64,000 nt of DNA, taken from the NCBI RefSeq assembly GCF_002850745.1, contig NZ_KZ559471.1:62001-126000 (forward strand), read 5' to 3'. This stretch comes from Nonomuraea indica (GTDB lineage Bacteria > Actinomycetota > Actinomycetes > Streptosporangiales > Streptosporangiaceae). The translations under genes were made by a program, and so were the position numbers. Positions 49,592 to 58,419 of the stretch are shown piece by piece. The notes beneath the pieces were generated by a model. It saw nothing but the letters and a program-made list of their open reading frames with translations, made no database searches and was not told the origin of the DNA. Positions within the stretch are counted from its first letter, which is position 1. Each line of letters begins with the position of its first letter.

Positions 49592-50340
49592 ACACGCTCG
49601 CAGGCAAGGTCGCGATCGTCACGGGTGGCGCCTCGGGCATCGGCCGGGCCACCGCCCTGCTGTTCGCCCGGGAGGGCGCCCGCGTGGTGGTGGCCGACAT
49701 CGACGGCGAGGCCGCCGAGGCGGTGGCCGCGCAGGCCGTCCCGGAGGGGAGCGTCGTGGCGGTGCGGGCGGACGTGTCGCGGCCGGAGGACTGCCGACGG
49801 ATCGTCGCGACCGCGGTGGACACGTTCGGCGGGCTGCACGTGCTGTTCAACAACGCGGGCATCATCCGCCGAACCACGGCGCTCGACCTCGACGTCGAGG
49901 AGTGGGACCGGGTGATGGCGGTCAACGTCCGGTCGGTCTTCCTCATGTGCAAGTACGCCGTCCCCGCCATGACCGAGGGCGGCTCCATCGTCAACACCGG
50001 CTCCGGCTGGGGCCTCAAGGGCGGCGGGAACGCGATCTCCTACTGCGCCTCCAAGGCCGCCGTCGTCAACATGACCCGGGCCCTGGCCATCGACCACGCC
50101 CGCGCCGGCATCCGGGTCAACTCCGTCAACCCCGGCGACACCGACACGCCCATGCTCCGCGACGAGGCCCGCCAGCTCGGCGAGGACTGGGCCGCCTTCG
50201 CCAGCGACGCCGCCGACCGGCCGATGGGCCGGGCCGGGACCCCGGACGAGATCGCCCAGGCCGTCCTGTTCCTGGCGAGTGACGCCGCCAGCTACGTCAC
50301 CGGCTCCGCCCTCGTCGTCGACGGCGGCGGGCTCGCCTGA
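49588..50340 (+). CDS. Short-chain dehydrogenase/reductase
   Basis: 250 aa classical SDR: VAIVTGGASGIGRATALL (NAD(P)-binding TGxxxGxG), HVLFNNAGIIRR (NNAG), VNTGSGWG, catalytic Tyr/Lys in ISYCASKAAV and VNSVNPGDTDTPM. The Asp in VVVADIDG after beta2 favours NAD over NADP. It oxidises or reduces a sugar or polyol in the same pathway. The start overlaps the end of the kinase-like gene. A 42-bp gap follows to the transporter genes, with AAAGGAA before the binding protein. Confidence 0.93.
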   Translation: MNTLAGKVAIVTGGASGIGRATALLFAREGARVVVADIDGEAAEAVAAQAVPEGSVVAVRADVSRPEDCRRIVATAVDTFGGLHVLFNNAGIIRRTTALDLDVEEWDRVMAVNVRSVFLMCKYAVPAMTEGGSIVNTGSGWGLKGGGNAISYCASKAAVVNMTRALAIDHARAGIRVNSVNPGDTDTPMLRDEARQLGEDWAAFASDAADRPMGRAGTPDEIAQAVLFLASDAASYVTGSALVVDGGGLA

Positions 50341-50382
50341 CCCGCTTCTGCACCACCCCCCGCAAGAACCAAAGGAACCACC

Positions 50383-51660
50383 ATGAAGCGTGCCCTCGCC
50401 ATCCTCGGCGTCCTCACCCTCGCCACCACCGCCTGCAGCGGCGGCGGCGGGAACGTTCCCGGAACGAGCGGTGGCCCGGTCACCGTCCGCTGGTCCACCT
50501 GGGGCTCGGCCGAGGACGTGAAGCTGTACGAGAAGTTCACCGAGGACTTCCACCGGCGGTACCCCGGCATCCGGCTCAAGCTGGAGTCCGTCGCGAAGTA
50601 CGAGGACTACCACCCCAAGCTGCTCGCCCAGCTCACCAGCAAGACCGCGCCCGACGTGTTCTTCGTGGGCGACGACAACATCGGCAAGTTCGTCTCCGCC
50701 GGCGTGCTCACCCCGCTCAACGACAAGCTGGCGGGTCCCGACTCGAAGAGCCGGCCGGAGGACTTCTTCGACGGCGTGTACGGCGGTGCCAAGCGGGACG
50801 GCCAGATCTACGGCGTCCCCAACGACACCAACCCCGAGGTCCTCTGGTTCGACAAGAAGGCCCTGAAGGAGGCCGGGATCACCGAGGACCCGGCCGCCCT
50901 CCACGAGGCCAAACAGTGGACGATGGCGAAATATCTGGACATGAACGCCAAGCTCAGGGCGGCGGGCAAGGCCGGCTCGATCTTCTGGAACTGGTACGGC
51001 TCCACGTACTCGATGATCAACGGCTTCGGCGGGAAGGTGTGGGACGGCGGGAAGTTCGTCGCCACCACCGACCCCAAGTCGCTGGAGGCGCTGCGCACCC
51101 TCGCCAAGGGCTACCAGGACAAGACCTTCCTCAGCGCCGACGTCCTGCCCGACAGCAACGGGCCCAGCACCCAGTTCCTCAAGCACAAGGTCGGCTTCTA
51201 CGCCGGCGGGCGATGGGTGATCGACTCCCTGCGGAAGGGCGGCGAGCTCGACGACTACGACATCGTCCCGTTCCCGTCGCAGACCGGCGAGCCGATGCCC
51301 GGCGCCGTCGCCGCCTCCTACCTGTCGATCAACAAGGAGACGAAGCTGCCGAAGGAGGCGTTCACCTTCCTCACCGAGTTCGTCGGCAAGGACGGGCAGC
51401 TGCTCCGGCTCAAGGGCGGCGGCGCCGTGCCGTCCGTCAAGGGCGCCGAGCAGGTCGTCCTGGAGGACGGCTACCCCGCCCACGCCCAGACCTTCCTCGA
51501 CGTGCGCGACACCGGCTTCGCGAACTATCCCGAGGAGGTCGCGGTGCCCGGCCTGACCGCGGCGATCAACGAGCACCTGCTGACGGTGTGGACCGGCAAG
51601 GTGGACTTCGACCAGGGCATGACCGAGCTGGCCCGGCTCGTCGAGAGCAAGCTGGGTTAG
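50383..51660 (+). CDS. ABC sugar-binding lipoprotein
   Basis: 425 aa. A lipoprotein signal peptide (LAILGVLTLATTACSGGGG, lipidated Cys). Family 1 carbohydrate-binding protein: VTVRWSTWGSAEDVKLYEKF, LAQLTSKTAPDVFFVGDDN, GQIYGVPNDTNPEVLWFDKK, AGGRWVIDSLRKG and the typical C-terminal LTAAINEHL. It captures oligosaccharides (probably beta-galactosides, by neighbourhood) and hands them to the two permeases that follow. No ATPase gene is in the operon, so a shared MsiK-type ATPase elsewhere is expected, as in streptomycetes. Confidence 0.93.
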   Translation: MKRALAILGVLTLATTACSGGGGNVPGTSGGPVTVRWSTWGSAEDVKLYEKFTEDFHRRYPGIRLKLESVAKYEDYHPKLLAQLTSKTAPDVFFVGDDNIGKFVSAGVLTPLNDKLAGPDSKSRPEDFFDGVYGGAKRDGQIYGVPNDTNPEVLWFDKKALKEAGITEDPAALHEAKQWTMAKYLDMNAKLRAAGKAGSIFWNWYGSTYSMINGFGGKVWDGGKFVATTDPKSLEALRTLAKGYQDKTFLSADVLPDSNGPSTQFLKHKVGFYAGGRWVIDSLRKGGELDDYDIVPFPSQTGEPMPGAVAASYLSINKETKLPKEAFTFLTEFVGKDGQLLRLKGGGAVPSVKGAEQVVLEDGYPAHAQTFLDVRDTGFANYPEEVAVPGLTAAINEHLLTVWTGKVDFDQGMTELARLVESKLG

Positions 51661-51662
51661 CC

Positions 51663-52613
51663 GTGGCCGTCCTCACCCGTCTCCGGCCGAGCCGTCGGCC
51701 GGACCCGCGGCCGGGCCTCGCCCGCCCGGCCGCGGGGGTGCGCACCCACGACGGCTGGTGGGCCGCGTTCTTCCTCACGCCCCAGCTCGCGGCGCTGGCC
51801 GTGTTCCTGGTCTTCCCGCTCGGGTTCGCCGTCGTGCTGGCGTTCATGCGCTGGGACGGGCTCGGGGCGAAGGAGTGGGCCGGGCTGGACAACTTCGCGG
51901 CCCAGCTCGCCGATCCCGACTTCGGGCTGGCGGTGTGGAACACGGTCAAGCTCGCCCTGTTGACCGTGCCGTTCGGGCTGGCCCTGGCGCTGCTCATCGC
52001 GATCGCGCTCAACAGCGTCCGGGGGAGCGGCTTCTACCGGGTGCTGTACTTCATGCCCGTGGTCACCAGCTCGGTCGCGGTCGCGCTGATGTGGCAGGTC
52101 ATCCTGGCCGGCGACGAGTACGGCGTGCTGAACACCTCCCTGGCGCGCTGGTTCGGCGTCGACGCGCCCGACTGGCTCGGCGATCCGGACTGGGTGATCG
52201 TGGCCATCGCGGTCGTGACGATCTGGTCGTCGCTCGGGCTGAACGTGGTGATCTTCCTGGCGGGGCTGCAGACGATCCCGCCGCAGATCGTGGAGGCCGC
52301 CCGGGTGGACGGCGCGAGCGGGCTGCGGATCTTCCGCTCGGTCACGCTGCCCATGCTCTCGCCCACGATCTTCTTCTCCACGGTCGTCGCGGTGATCAGC
52401 TCGTTCCAGGCGTTCGACCAGATCTACGTGCTGGTCAACCCGAAGCACAACGAGGGGGCGCGCACGATCGTCTACCAGGTCTACGAGCTGGGGTTCCAGG
52501 ACTTCCAGTTCGGCATGAGCAGCGCCGCCGCGCTGATCCTGCTCGTCCTGACGCTGCTCGTGACACTCGTCCAGTTCGCCGCGCAGAAGCGCCTCGTCCA
52601 CTACGACTCGTGA
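51663..52613 (+). CDS. ABC sugar transporter permease (MalF-type)
   Basis: 316 aa from GTG 51663, two bases after the binding-protein stop. Six hydrophobic helices after a ~35-residue Arg/Pro-rich N-terminus (first helix FFLTPQLAALAVFLVFPLGF). The EAA loop for the ATPase contact reads IVEAARVDGASGLRIFRSVTLPML. It forms the import channel with the downstream permease. No ATPase gene is linked. The gap to the next gene is 11 bp with GAGGGGA as ribosome-binding site. Confidence 0.93.
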   Translation: MAVLTRLRPSRRPDPRPGLARPAAGVRTHDGWWAAFFLTPQLAALAVFLVFPLGFAVVLAFMRWDGLGAKEWAGLDNFAAQLADPDFGLAVWNTVKLALLTVPFGLALALLIAIALNSVRGSGFYRVLYFMPVVTSSVAVALMWQVILAGDEYGVLNTSLARWFGVDAPDWLGDPDWVIVAIAVVTIWSSLGLNVVIFLAGLQTIPPQIVEAARVDGASGLRIFRSVTLPMLSPTIFFSTVVAVISSFQAFDQIYVLVNPKHNEGARTIVYQVYELGFQDFQFGMSSAAALILLVLTLLVTLVQFAAQKRLVHYDS

Positions 52614-52624
52614 GGGGAGCCCCG

Positions 52625-53446
52625 ATGCGACCCCGGCAGGTGGCCCTGCACGCCGCGCTCACCCTTGGCGGGCTGGCGATGCTGTTCCCGTTCGCCTGGA
52701 TGCTGCTGACGTCGTTCAAGGGCGTGCGGCAGATGCTGAACAACCCGCTCGACTGGTTGCCCGACCCGTGGCGCTGGCAGAACTACCCCGACGCCCTCGC
52801 GGCGATGCCGTTCGGCACCGCGTACTGGAACAGCCTCTACATCGCCGCGGTGACCGTCGCGCTCACCCTGCTCACCTCGGCCATGGCCGCCTACGCCTTC
52901 GCCCGGATCAGGTTCAGGGGCTCGGAGGTGCTGTTCGTGGTGTTCCTGGCCACGCAGATGGTGCCGGCGCAGGTCACGATCGTGCCGCTCTACCTCATGC
53001 TGGCAGAGTTCGGCTGGATCGACTCGCACCTGTCGCTGATCGTGCCGGCGGTGGCCAACCCGTTCGCGGTGTTCCTGCTGCGGCAGTTCATCAGGGCGGT
53101 GCCGGTGGAGCTGGAGGAGGCGGCCCGGATGGACGGCGCCGGCCGCTGGCGGTGCTTCTGGAACATCGTGCTGCCGAACATCCGCCCCGGGCTCGGCGCG
53201 CTCGGCATCATCGCCTTCCTGACCTCCTGGAACTCCTTCTTCTTCCCGCTGATCTTCCTGAACTCGCCCGAGCTGGCCACCGTGCCGCTGCTGCTCAGCC
53301 AGTTCTCCGGAGAGCGCACGGCGGTCGACTACGGGCTGATCCTGGCCGGGTCCGCGATCGCGGTGGTGCCCACGCTGATCGCCTTCCTGATCGGGCAACG
53401 GAGGATCATCAACTCGATGGCGGCCTCCGGACTGGGCGGGCGATGA
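52625..53446 (+). CDS. ABC sugar transporter permease (MalG-type)
   Basis: 273 aa. Opens with a helix (LTLGGLAMLFPFAWMLLTSF) and has six segments. EAA loop ELEEAARMDGAGRWRCFWNIVLPNI. The middle (TQMVPAQVTIVPLYLMLAEFGWIDSH) and the C-terminal TSWNSFFFPLIFL are typical of MalG relatives. The stop overlaps the glycosidase start (ATGATG), so importer and hydrolase are made together. Confidence 0.94.
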   Translation: MRPRQVALHAALTLGGLAMLFPFAWMLLTSFKGVRQMLNNPLDWLPDPWRWQNYPDALAAMPFGTAYWNSLYIAAVTVALTLLTSAMAAYAFARIRFRGSEVLFVVFLATQMVPAQVTIVPLYLMLAEFGWIDSHLSLIVPAVANPFAVFLLRQFIRAVPVELEEAARMDGAGRWRCFWNIVLPNIRPGLGALGIIAFLTSWNSFFFPLIFLNSPELATVPLLLSQFSGERTAVDYGLILAGSAIAVVPTLIAFLIGQRRIINSMAASGLGGR

Positions 53447-55152
53447 TGCTGGACCTGCGCGAACGACCCTTCACCGACCGGGGATCCCGGCTGCTGGTGA
53501 TGGCGGCGGACGACGGCTCCCTCCGGATCGCCGCCGCCCGCTACGAGACCCCGCTCCGCGACACGACCGTCCTGACGGGCCTGCGCGTCCTCGCCGGCGA
53601 CCGGGAGCTCCCCGTACGGCGCGCCCTGCCGGACCGCGTCGACTTCGCGCCCGGAGCCACGGACCGGGCCTTCGACCGGGCCTCTGGCGGAACCCCTGGC
53701 GGGGCCTCTGAGGGGGCCCCGGACGGGGACGACGGCGGGGCCGCCGGACTGGCGGGCGGGGTGTCCATGGCCTTCGCCGGCCCGGACACGATCGTGCTCG
53801 TCGGCACGGCCGCGCGCGCCGTGTGGGACGGCGGCCACGCCGACGTCGACGGCTGCCTCGTCCTGGTGGGTCCGGCGGCCGGCGCGGACCCCGCAGCCGC
53901 CGGGGACGTCCGGCACGTCGTCGTGCCGGGCGGGCCGCGCCCCGACGGGCGGGCGGTGTTGCAGGCGGCCGGGGCGCGCTGGCGCGACTGGTTCGCCCGG
54001 ATGCCCGCCGTGCCCGCCGAGCTGCGCGACCGCGCCCGCCAGGCGTGGTGGACCCTGGCGGTCAACCTGGTGACCATCCGGGGCAGGGAGTCGCTGATCC
54101 CGTCCAAGTACGGCTACGTCGGCCTGTGGAACTGGGACTCCTACTTCCACGCGATCGCCCTCCGGCACGCCGACCCGGCGCTGGCCAGGGAGCAGATCCG
54201 CATCCTCCTCGACCACCAGCGCCCGGACGGCCTGATCCCCGACGTGGTGCACGACCACGGGGCACTCGCCGAGACGACCGACCTGCCCCGCTCCGACCTG
54301 GCCCGGCTGGCCCAGCACGTGGGCGGCGAGCCGGTCAGGGAGGTCGTGCCCGTCACCAAGCCGCCGCTCACCGCGTGGGCCGTCTGGAAGATCCACGAGG
54401 TGGACCCCGACCCGGACTTCCTGGCCGAGGTGTACGAGCCGCTGGCCCGCTCGCAGGCGTGGTGGTTCGCCCGTTCCGACCCCGACGGCGACGGCCTGGC
54501 CGAATACCTCCACCCGTACAGCTCGGGCCTGGACGACAGCCCGATCTGGGACGCCGGGCCACGCGCCGAGCCGCCGGACCTCAACTCCTACCTCGCCCTG
54601 CAGTACGACCGGCTCGGCGACATCGCCGCCGCGCTCGGCCGGGACCCCGCGGGCTGGCGGGCCCGGGCGGGTGCGCTGGTGAACCTCATGGTGACGCGCC
54701 GGTGGACCGGCAGCCGGTTCGTCACCCTGGTCGGCGGGCGGGAGGCGGACGTGCGCACCCCGCTGGAGCTGCTGCCGCTGTTGACGGGACGGTTGCCGGC
54801 GGGCATCGCCGACCGGCTCGTCGCGGACCTGCGCTCGCCGAGCTTCTGGGCGGAGCGCCCGGTGCCGACCGTCGCGTTCGACGACCCCAGGTTCGACCCC
54901 GACGCCATGTGGCGGGGCCCGGTCTGGCTGAACGTCAACTACCTGCTGATCGAGGGCCTGCGCCGGTCGGGCCACCAGGAGACGGCCCGGGAGCTGCGCG
55001 ACCGGACGCTCGCGATGGTCCGCGACGGCGGCGGCCTGTACGAGTACTGGAACCCGCTGACCGGCCGCCGGGCGGGCCGGGCGACGAGCGGCTTCGGCTG
55101 GTCGGCCGCCCTCTTCGTGGACCTCGCCCACGACGCCGTCCTGAACCCCTGA
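53443..55152 (+). CDS. GH63/trehalase-like (alpha/alpha)6-barrel glycosidase
   Basis: 569 aa (ATG 53443 or 53446). The C-terminal ~390 residues are an (alpha/alpha)6 barrel of the GH63/GH37-like type: YGYVGLWNWDSYFHAIALRH, PDGLIPDVVHDHG, KPPLTAWAVWKIHE, YSSGLDDSPIWD, DLNSYLALQYDRLG, MWRGPVWLNVNYLLIEGL, EYWNPLTGRR and GFGWSAALFVDL. The Asp in SGLDDSP and a late Glu are candidate catalytic residues. The N-terminal ~170 residues are a less conserved beta domain with a Gly/Ala/Asp-rich insert (about 85-105). No signal peptide. Likely an alpha-glucosidase or mannosylglycerate-type hydrolase. Last gene of the GH42-led operon. Confidence 0.87.
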   Translation: MMLDLRERPFTDRGSRLLVMAADDGSLRIAAARYETPLRDTTVLTGLRVLAGDRELPVRRALPDRVDFAPGATDRAFDRASGGTPGGASEGAPDGDDGGAAGLAGGVSMAFAGPDTIVLVGTAARAVWDGGHADVDGCLVLVGPAAGADPAAAGDVRHVVVPGGPRPDGRAVLQAAGARWRDWFARMPAVPAELRDRARQAWWTLAVNLVTIRGRESLIPSKYGYVGLWNWDSYFHAIALRHADPALAREQIRILLDHQRPDGLIPDVVHDHGALAETTDLPRSDLARLAQHVGGEPVREVVPVTKPPLTAWAVWKIHEVDPDPDFLAEVYEPLARSQAWWFARSDPDGDGLAEYLHPYSSGLDDSPIWDAGPRAEPPDLNSYLALQYDRLGDIAAALGRDPAGWRARAGALVNLMVTRRWTGSRFVTLVGGREADVRTPLELLPLLTGRLPAGIADRLVADLRSPSFWAERPVPTVAFDDPRFDPDAMWRGPVWLNVNYLLIEGLRRSGHQETARELRDRTLAMVRDGGGLYEYWNPLTGRRAGRATSGFGWSAALFVDLAHDAVLNP

Positions 55153-55233
55153 ATCCCGCCGGACGGGCGGCGTGGCCGGTGCCGCGCCGTCCCGGGCGGC
55201 TGCCGGCCGTGACCGGGGCCGCCCGCGAACGGA

Positions 55234-56079
55234 TCAGCCGAAGACCGCCGGCGGCGGGACGGGGGCCGAGACCGGCTCGCCGTCCCTGATCGGCGGGGCG
55301 CCGGCGACGAACCTCGTCAGCTCCTCACCGTGCAGGCAGCGCGCCTGGGTGAGGCCGCCGGCGGCGCGCCGCGTGAGGAGGTCCACCGGCAGTCCGGACC
55401 GCGCCGCCGCCACGATGAGATTGCCGAACCGGCGGCCCCGCAGCACACCCGGCTCGGCCAGCAGCGCCACGTCGCCGAACGTGCCGCGCACCGTGGCCAC
55501 CAGCCGCCGCGCGAACGCGAGCCCCTTGCCGTCGGCCAGGTTGACCAGCAGGGTCCCCGACGGGCGCAGCACCCGGGCCAGGTCGCTCATGTATTCGGCC
55601 GTGGCCAGCTCGACCGGCATGGTCGCCCCGGCGAACGCGTCGAGGACGACCAGGTCGGCCGTGCCGTCCCACACCCGGGCGACGCCCTCCCGGCCGTCGA
55701 GCACCATGACCTTCAGCCGCGGCACCGAGCGCAGGTCGAGCTGCTCGCGGATCAGGTCGACCAGCAGCCCGTCGGGCTCGATGACGATGTGCCGCGAGCC
55801 CGGCCGGGTCGTGGCGACGTAACGGGGGATCGTGCAGGCCCCGCCGCCGACGTGGACGCAGCTCAACGCTCCGCCCGGCATGAGGTCGATCACGTCGGCC
55901 ATCAGCCGTACGTACTCGAAGTCCAGGTATGTGGGGTCTTGTAGATCGACGTACGACTGAGGTACGCCATCCTTGGACAGCACCCAGCCGTCCTGCCGGT
56001 CCAGATCCCGGAGAAGCTCGATCTCGCCGAACGTCACCGGGTACAGGCCGGGCATCGGCTCCCGCTGTGCTCGTGCCAC
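55234..56079 (-). CDS. Spermidine synthase-like methyltransferase-fold protein
   Basis: 281 aa from GTG 56079, with GGGAGG seven bases upstream. Spermidine synthase-type Rossmann fold: GWVLSKDGVPQSYVDLQDP (substrate gatekeeping region), DLMPGGALSCVHVGGGACTI (dcAdoMet/SAM-binding GGG), HIVIEPDG (acidic end of beta2), VWDGTADLVVLDAFAG (catalytic-type Asp). It lacks membrane helices. Many actinomycete members of this family do not make spermidine. It ends at the right end of the sugar operon (convergent) and is divergent, by 25 bp, from the penicillin-binding protein gene. Confidence 0.85.
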   Translation of the reverse strand: MARAQREPMPGLYPVTFGEIELLRDLDRQDGWVLSKDGVPQSYVDLQDPTYLDFEYVRLMADVIDLMPGGALSCVHVGGGACTIPRYVATTRPGSRHIVIEPDGLLVDLIREQLDLRSVPRLKVMVLDGREGVARVWDGTADLVVLDAFAGATMPVELATAEYMSDLARVLRPSGTLLVNLADGKGLAFARRLVATVRGTFGDVALLAEPGVLRGRRFGNLIVAAARSGLPVDLLTRRAAGGLTQARCLHGEELTRFVAGAPPIRDGEPVSAPVPPPAVFG

Positions 56080-56104
56080 GCTGTTCCCTCCCAGGGAGAA
56101 CCGT

Positions 56105-57637
56105 ATGCGACGACGAAGGCTGATCGCGTTGGTCATCGCGGTGACGGCGATCATCGCAGCGTACGGCTTCGCGGTCCTGTCGGCCCAGCGCGTACGGGGA
56201 AGCGCCGAGGAGGTGGCGGCGGCCTACTTCCGCGCCTGGCGGGAGGCGGACGTGCGGGCGATGGCTGGCCTGGTGCACCGCCCGCCGGCCGACTTCGTCA
56301 GCAGACATGTCGACCTCAGCGAGAAGCTGCGTGTCCAGTCCATCGAGCTGCGGCCCGGCCCGGTCCGCCGCACGGGGGAGGACACGGCGGAGGTGGCCTT
56401 CGCCGGCACCCGGCGGCTGCGCGACCTCGGGCCGTGGCCGTTCACCGCGACGCTGCGCCTCGGCGTGCGGGAGCGGGAGTGGAAGGTGCTGTGGACGCCG
56501 GAGACGCTGCACCCGCTGCTCAAGGACGGCGGCACCCTGGATCTGGCCGCGTTCGCCGGACCCCCGCCCGAGCTGGTCACGGGTGAGGGCGACCCGATCC
56601 CGCGCAACAGCTACGCCGACGCCTACCTCGCCCGGCTCAGGGCGGAGTTCGAGCCGGCGGAGGAGGGCCTGGCGCTGGTCGCCGCGGTGCCCGGACGGGC
56701 CGAGCAGCGGCTGCTGGCCGTGACGCCCGAGCAGGACGTCCGGCGCACCACCCTGTCACGGCCGGTGCAGGCGGCGGCGGCTCGGGCGCTGGACGGCGTG
56801 CAGGACGCCGCCATCGTCGCGTTACGGCCCAGCACCGGCGAGGTGCTGGCGGTGGCCGACCGGTTGCTGGACGACCGCAGCGCCTTCCACGACCTGTTCC
56901 CGCCGGGTTCCACGTTCAAGACGATCACGGCGGCGGCGCTGCTGCGGGCCGGGCTCGACCCGGCCTCGGAGGTGAGCTGCCCCGCCACGTACACGATCCC
57001 GTTCCACCGGTCCTTCGGCAACGCGGGCGGGCTGGACCGCGGCACCCTGTCGTTCGCCGACGCCTTCGCCCACTCGTGCAACACCACGTTCGTGCAGGAG
57101 GCCGTCACCCGGCTGGACGAGGAGGACCTGCGGGCGACGGCCGAGGAGTGGGGCTTCCACCGCTCGCTGCCCACCGGCGTGGGCGGCAGGTGCGGCGCGC
57201 TGGAGGACCCCGCGAACCTCGACTGGTTCGGCGCGAACGCCATCGGCCAGGGCACGGTCGTGGCCAGCCCGCTGTGCATGGCCGCCGTCGCGGCGGCGGT
57301 CAGCGACGGCACCTGGCGCCCGCCGCGGCTGCTCGCGGCCGAGGAGGTGCGCGCCGTCGAGGGCTCGCCGCCGGAGCCGGTGACCCTGGACGCGGGGGTC
57401 GTCGCCGCGCTGCGCGAGATGATGGCGGCCGTCGTGGACCACGGGACGGCCGGCGGGGCGGGCCTGCCGGCCGGCGTCTCCGGCAAGACGGGAACGGCCG
57501 AGGTGGAGGGGCGGCCGGACCACGGCTGGTTCATCGGCTACCGGGGCGACCTGGCCTTCTGCGTCTTCGTGCGGCACGGCGGCTCGGGGCGGTCGGCCGC
57601 CCTGCCGATCACCGCCCGTTTCGTCAACGGACTCTGA
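56105..57637 (+). CDS. Penicillin-binding protein (class B-type transpeptidase with MecA-N-like domain)
   Basis: 510 aa from ATG 56105 (GGGAGAA upstream). One N-terminal helix (ALVIAVTAIIAAYGFAVL) anchors it outside the membrane. Residues about 35-150 are an NTF2/MecA_N-like domain (AAAYFRAWREADVRAMAGLV), then a transpeptidase domain with the three active motifs: STFK (PPGSTFKTITAAALL), SCN (HSCNTTFVQEA) and KTGT (GVSGKTGTAEVEG). There is no PASTA repeat. Such proteins cross-link peptidoglycan and give low beta-lactam affinity in some species. It is monocistronic. Confidence 0.92.
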   Translation: MRRRRLIALVIAVTAIIAAYGFAVLSAQRVRGSAEEVAAAYFRAWREADVRAMAGLVHRPPADFVSRHVDLSEKLRVQSIELRPGPVRRTGEDTAEVAFAGTRRLRDLGPWPFTATLRLGVREREWKVLWTPETLHPLLKDGGTLDLAAFAGPPPELVTGEGDPIPRNSYADAYLARLRAEFEPAEEGLALVAAVPGRAEQRLLAVTPEQDVRRTTLSRPVQAAAARALDGVQDAAIVALRPSTGEVLAVADRLLDDRSAFHDLFPPGSTFKTITAAALLRAGLDPASEVSCPATYTIPFHRSFGNAGGLDRGTLSFADAFAHSCNTTFVQEAVTRLDEEDLRATAEEWGFHRSLPTGVGGRCGALEDPANLDWFGANAIGQGTVVASPLCMAAVAAAVSDGTWRPPRLLAAEEVRAVEGSPPEPVTLDAGVVAALREMMAAVVDHGTAGGAGLPAGVSGKTGTAEVEGRPDHGWFIGYRGDLAFCVFVRHGGSGRSAALPITARFVNGL

Positions 57638-57682
57638 CGCCCGCGGGCCGTGTCCGGTGGGCCCCACGGGCCGGGCGACGGT

Positions 57683-57702
57683 AACCTACGGTACCGTAGG
57701 TT
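57683..57702. promoter_or_regulatory. Perfect 20-bp palindrome before the hemolysin III gene
   Basis: AACCTACGGTACCGTAGGTT ends three bases before the ATG at 57705. A site this close to the start codon would block transcription or translation when bound, and the shape (TACGGNNCCGTA core) is typical of TetR-type operators. No regulator gene is adjacent. Confidence 0.7.
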
Positions 57703-57704
57703 TC

Positions 57705-58352
57705 ATGACGACCATCACCGCGAAGCCCCTCCTCCGTGGCTGGTTGCACACCGGAGCGCTGCCCGTGACCCTCGTCGCCGGGTTCGTGCTCGTGGCGCTC
57801 GGCCCCACGCTCCAGGCCCGGATCGCCTCGGCGATCTACGCCGTCACCTCGGCCCTGCTCTTCGGCGTCTCGGCCACCTACCATCGCGGCCGGCTGGGCC
57901 CCCGGCTGGCCGAGGCGCTGCGCCGCTTCGACCACGCCAACATCTATCTGATCATCGCGGGCACCTACACCCCGTTCGCGCTGCTGGCCCTGGACGGGGC
58001 GGCCCGCGTCGCCGTGCTGGGCGTCACCTGGGGCGGCGCGCTGGCCGGCGTGGTGTTCCGGGTGTGCTGGATGACAGCGCCGCGCTGGCTCTACACGGCC
58101 CTCTACCTCGCCCTCGGCTGGACGGCGATCTTCGTCATGCCGCAGCTCCTGGCCGGCGCGGGCGTGGCGGCCGTCGTGCTGGTCGCCGTCGGCGGGCTGT
58201 TCTACAGCGCCGGAGCCGTGGTCTACGGCCTGCGCCGGCCCGACCCCTCGCCCCGCTGGTTCGGCTTCCACGAGGTGTTCCACGCCTTCACCCTCGCGGC
58301 CTACCTCGTGCAGTACATCGCGGTCTCGATCGTGGTCTACTCCACCTCTTGA
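57705..58352 (+). CDS. Hemolysin III/TrhA family membrane protein
   Basis: 215 aa with seven hydrophobic helices. The family metal-site residues are present: SATYHRG (Ser/His), FDHANIYLIIAGTYTPF (Asp/His) and WFGFHEVFHAFT (HxxxH). Related to PAQR receptors; bacterial members affect membrane fluidity homeostasis. No Shine-Dalgarno sequence separates the palindrome from the ATG, so the mRNA is probably leaderless and directly controlled by the palindrome-binding protein. Confidence 0.93.
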   Translation: MTTITAKPLLRGWLHTGALPVTLVAGFVLVALGPTLQARIASAIYAVTSALLFGVSATYHRGRLGPRLAEALRRFDHANIYLIIAGTYTPFALLALDGAARVAVLGVTWGGALAGVVFRVCWMTAPRWLYTALYLALGWTAIFVMPQLLAGAGVAAVVLVAVGGLFYSAGAVVYGLRRPDPSPRWFGFHEVFHAFTLAAYLVQYIAVSIVVYSTS

Positions 58353-58419
58353 CGCGACCGGGCCGACTTTTGACCCGTGGGTGGTCTGTATTCGGGATCT
58401 TTCTGGACAACAGACCAAC

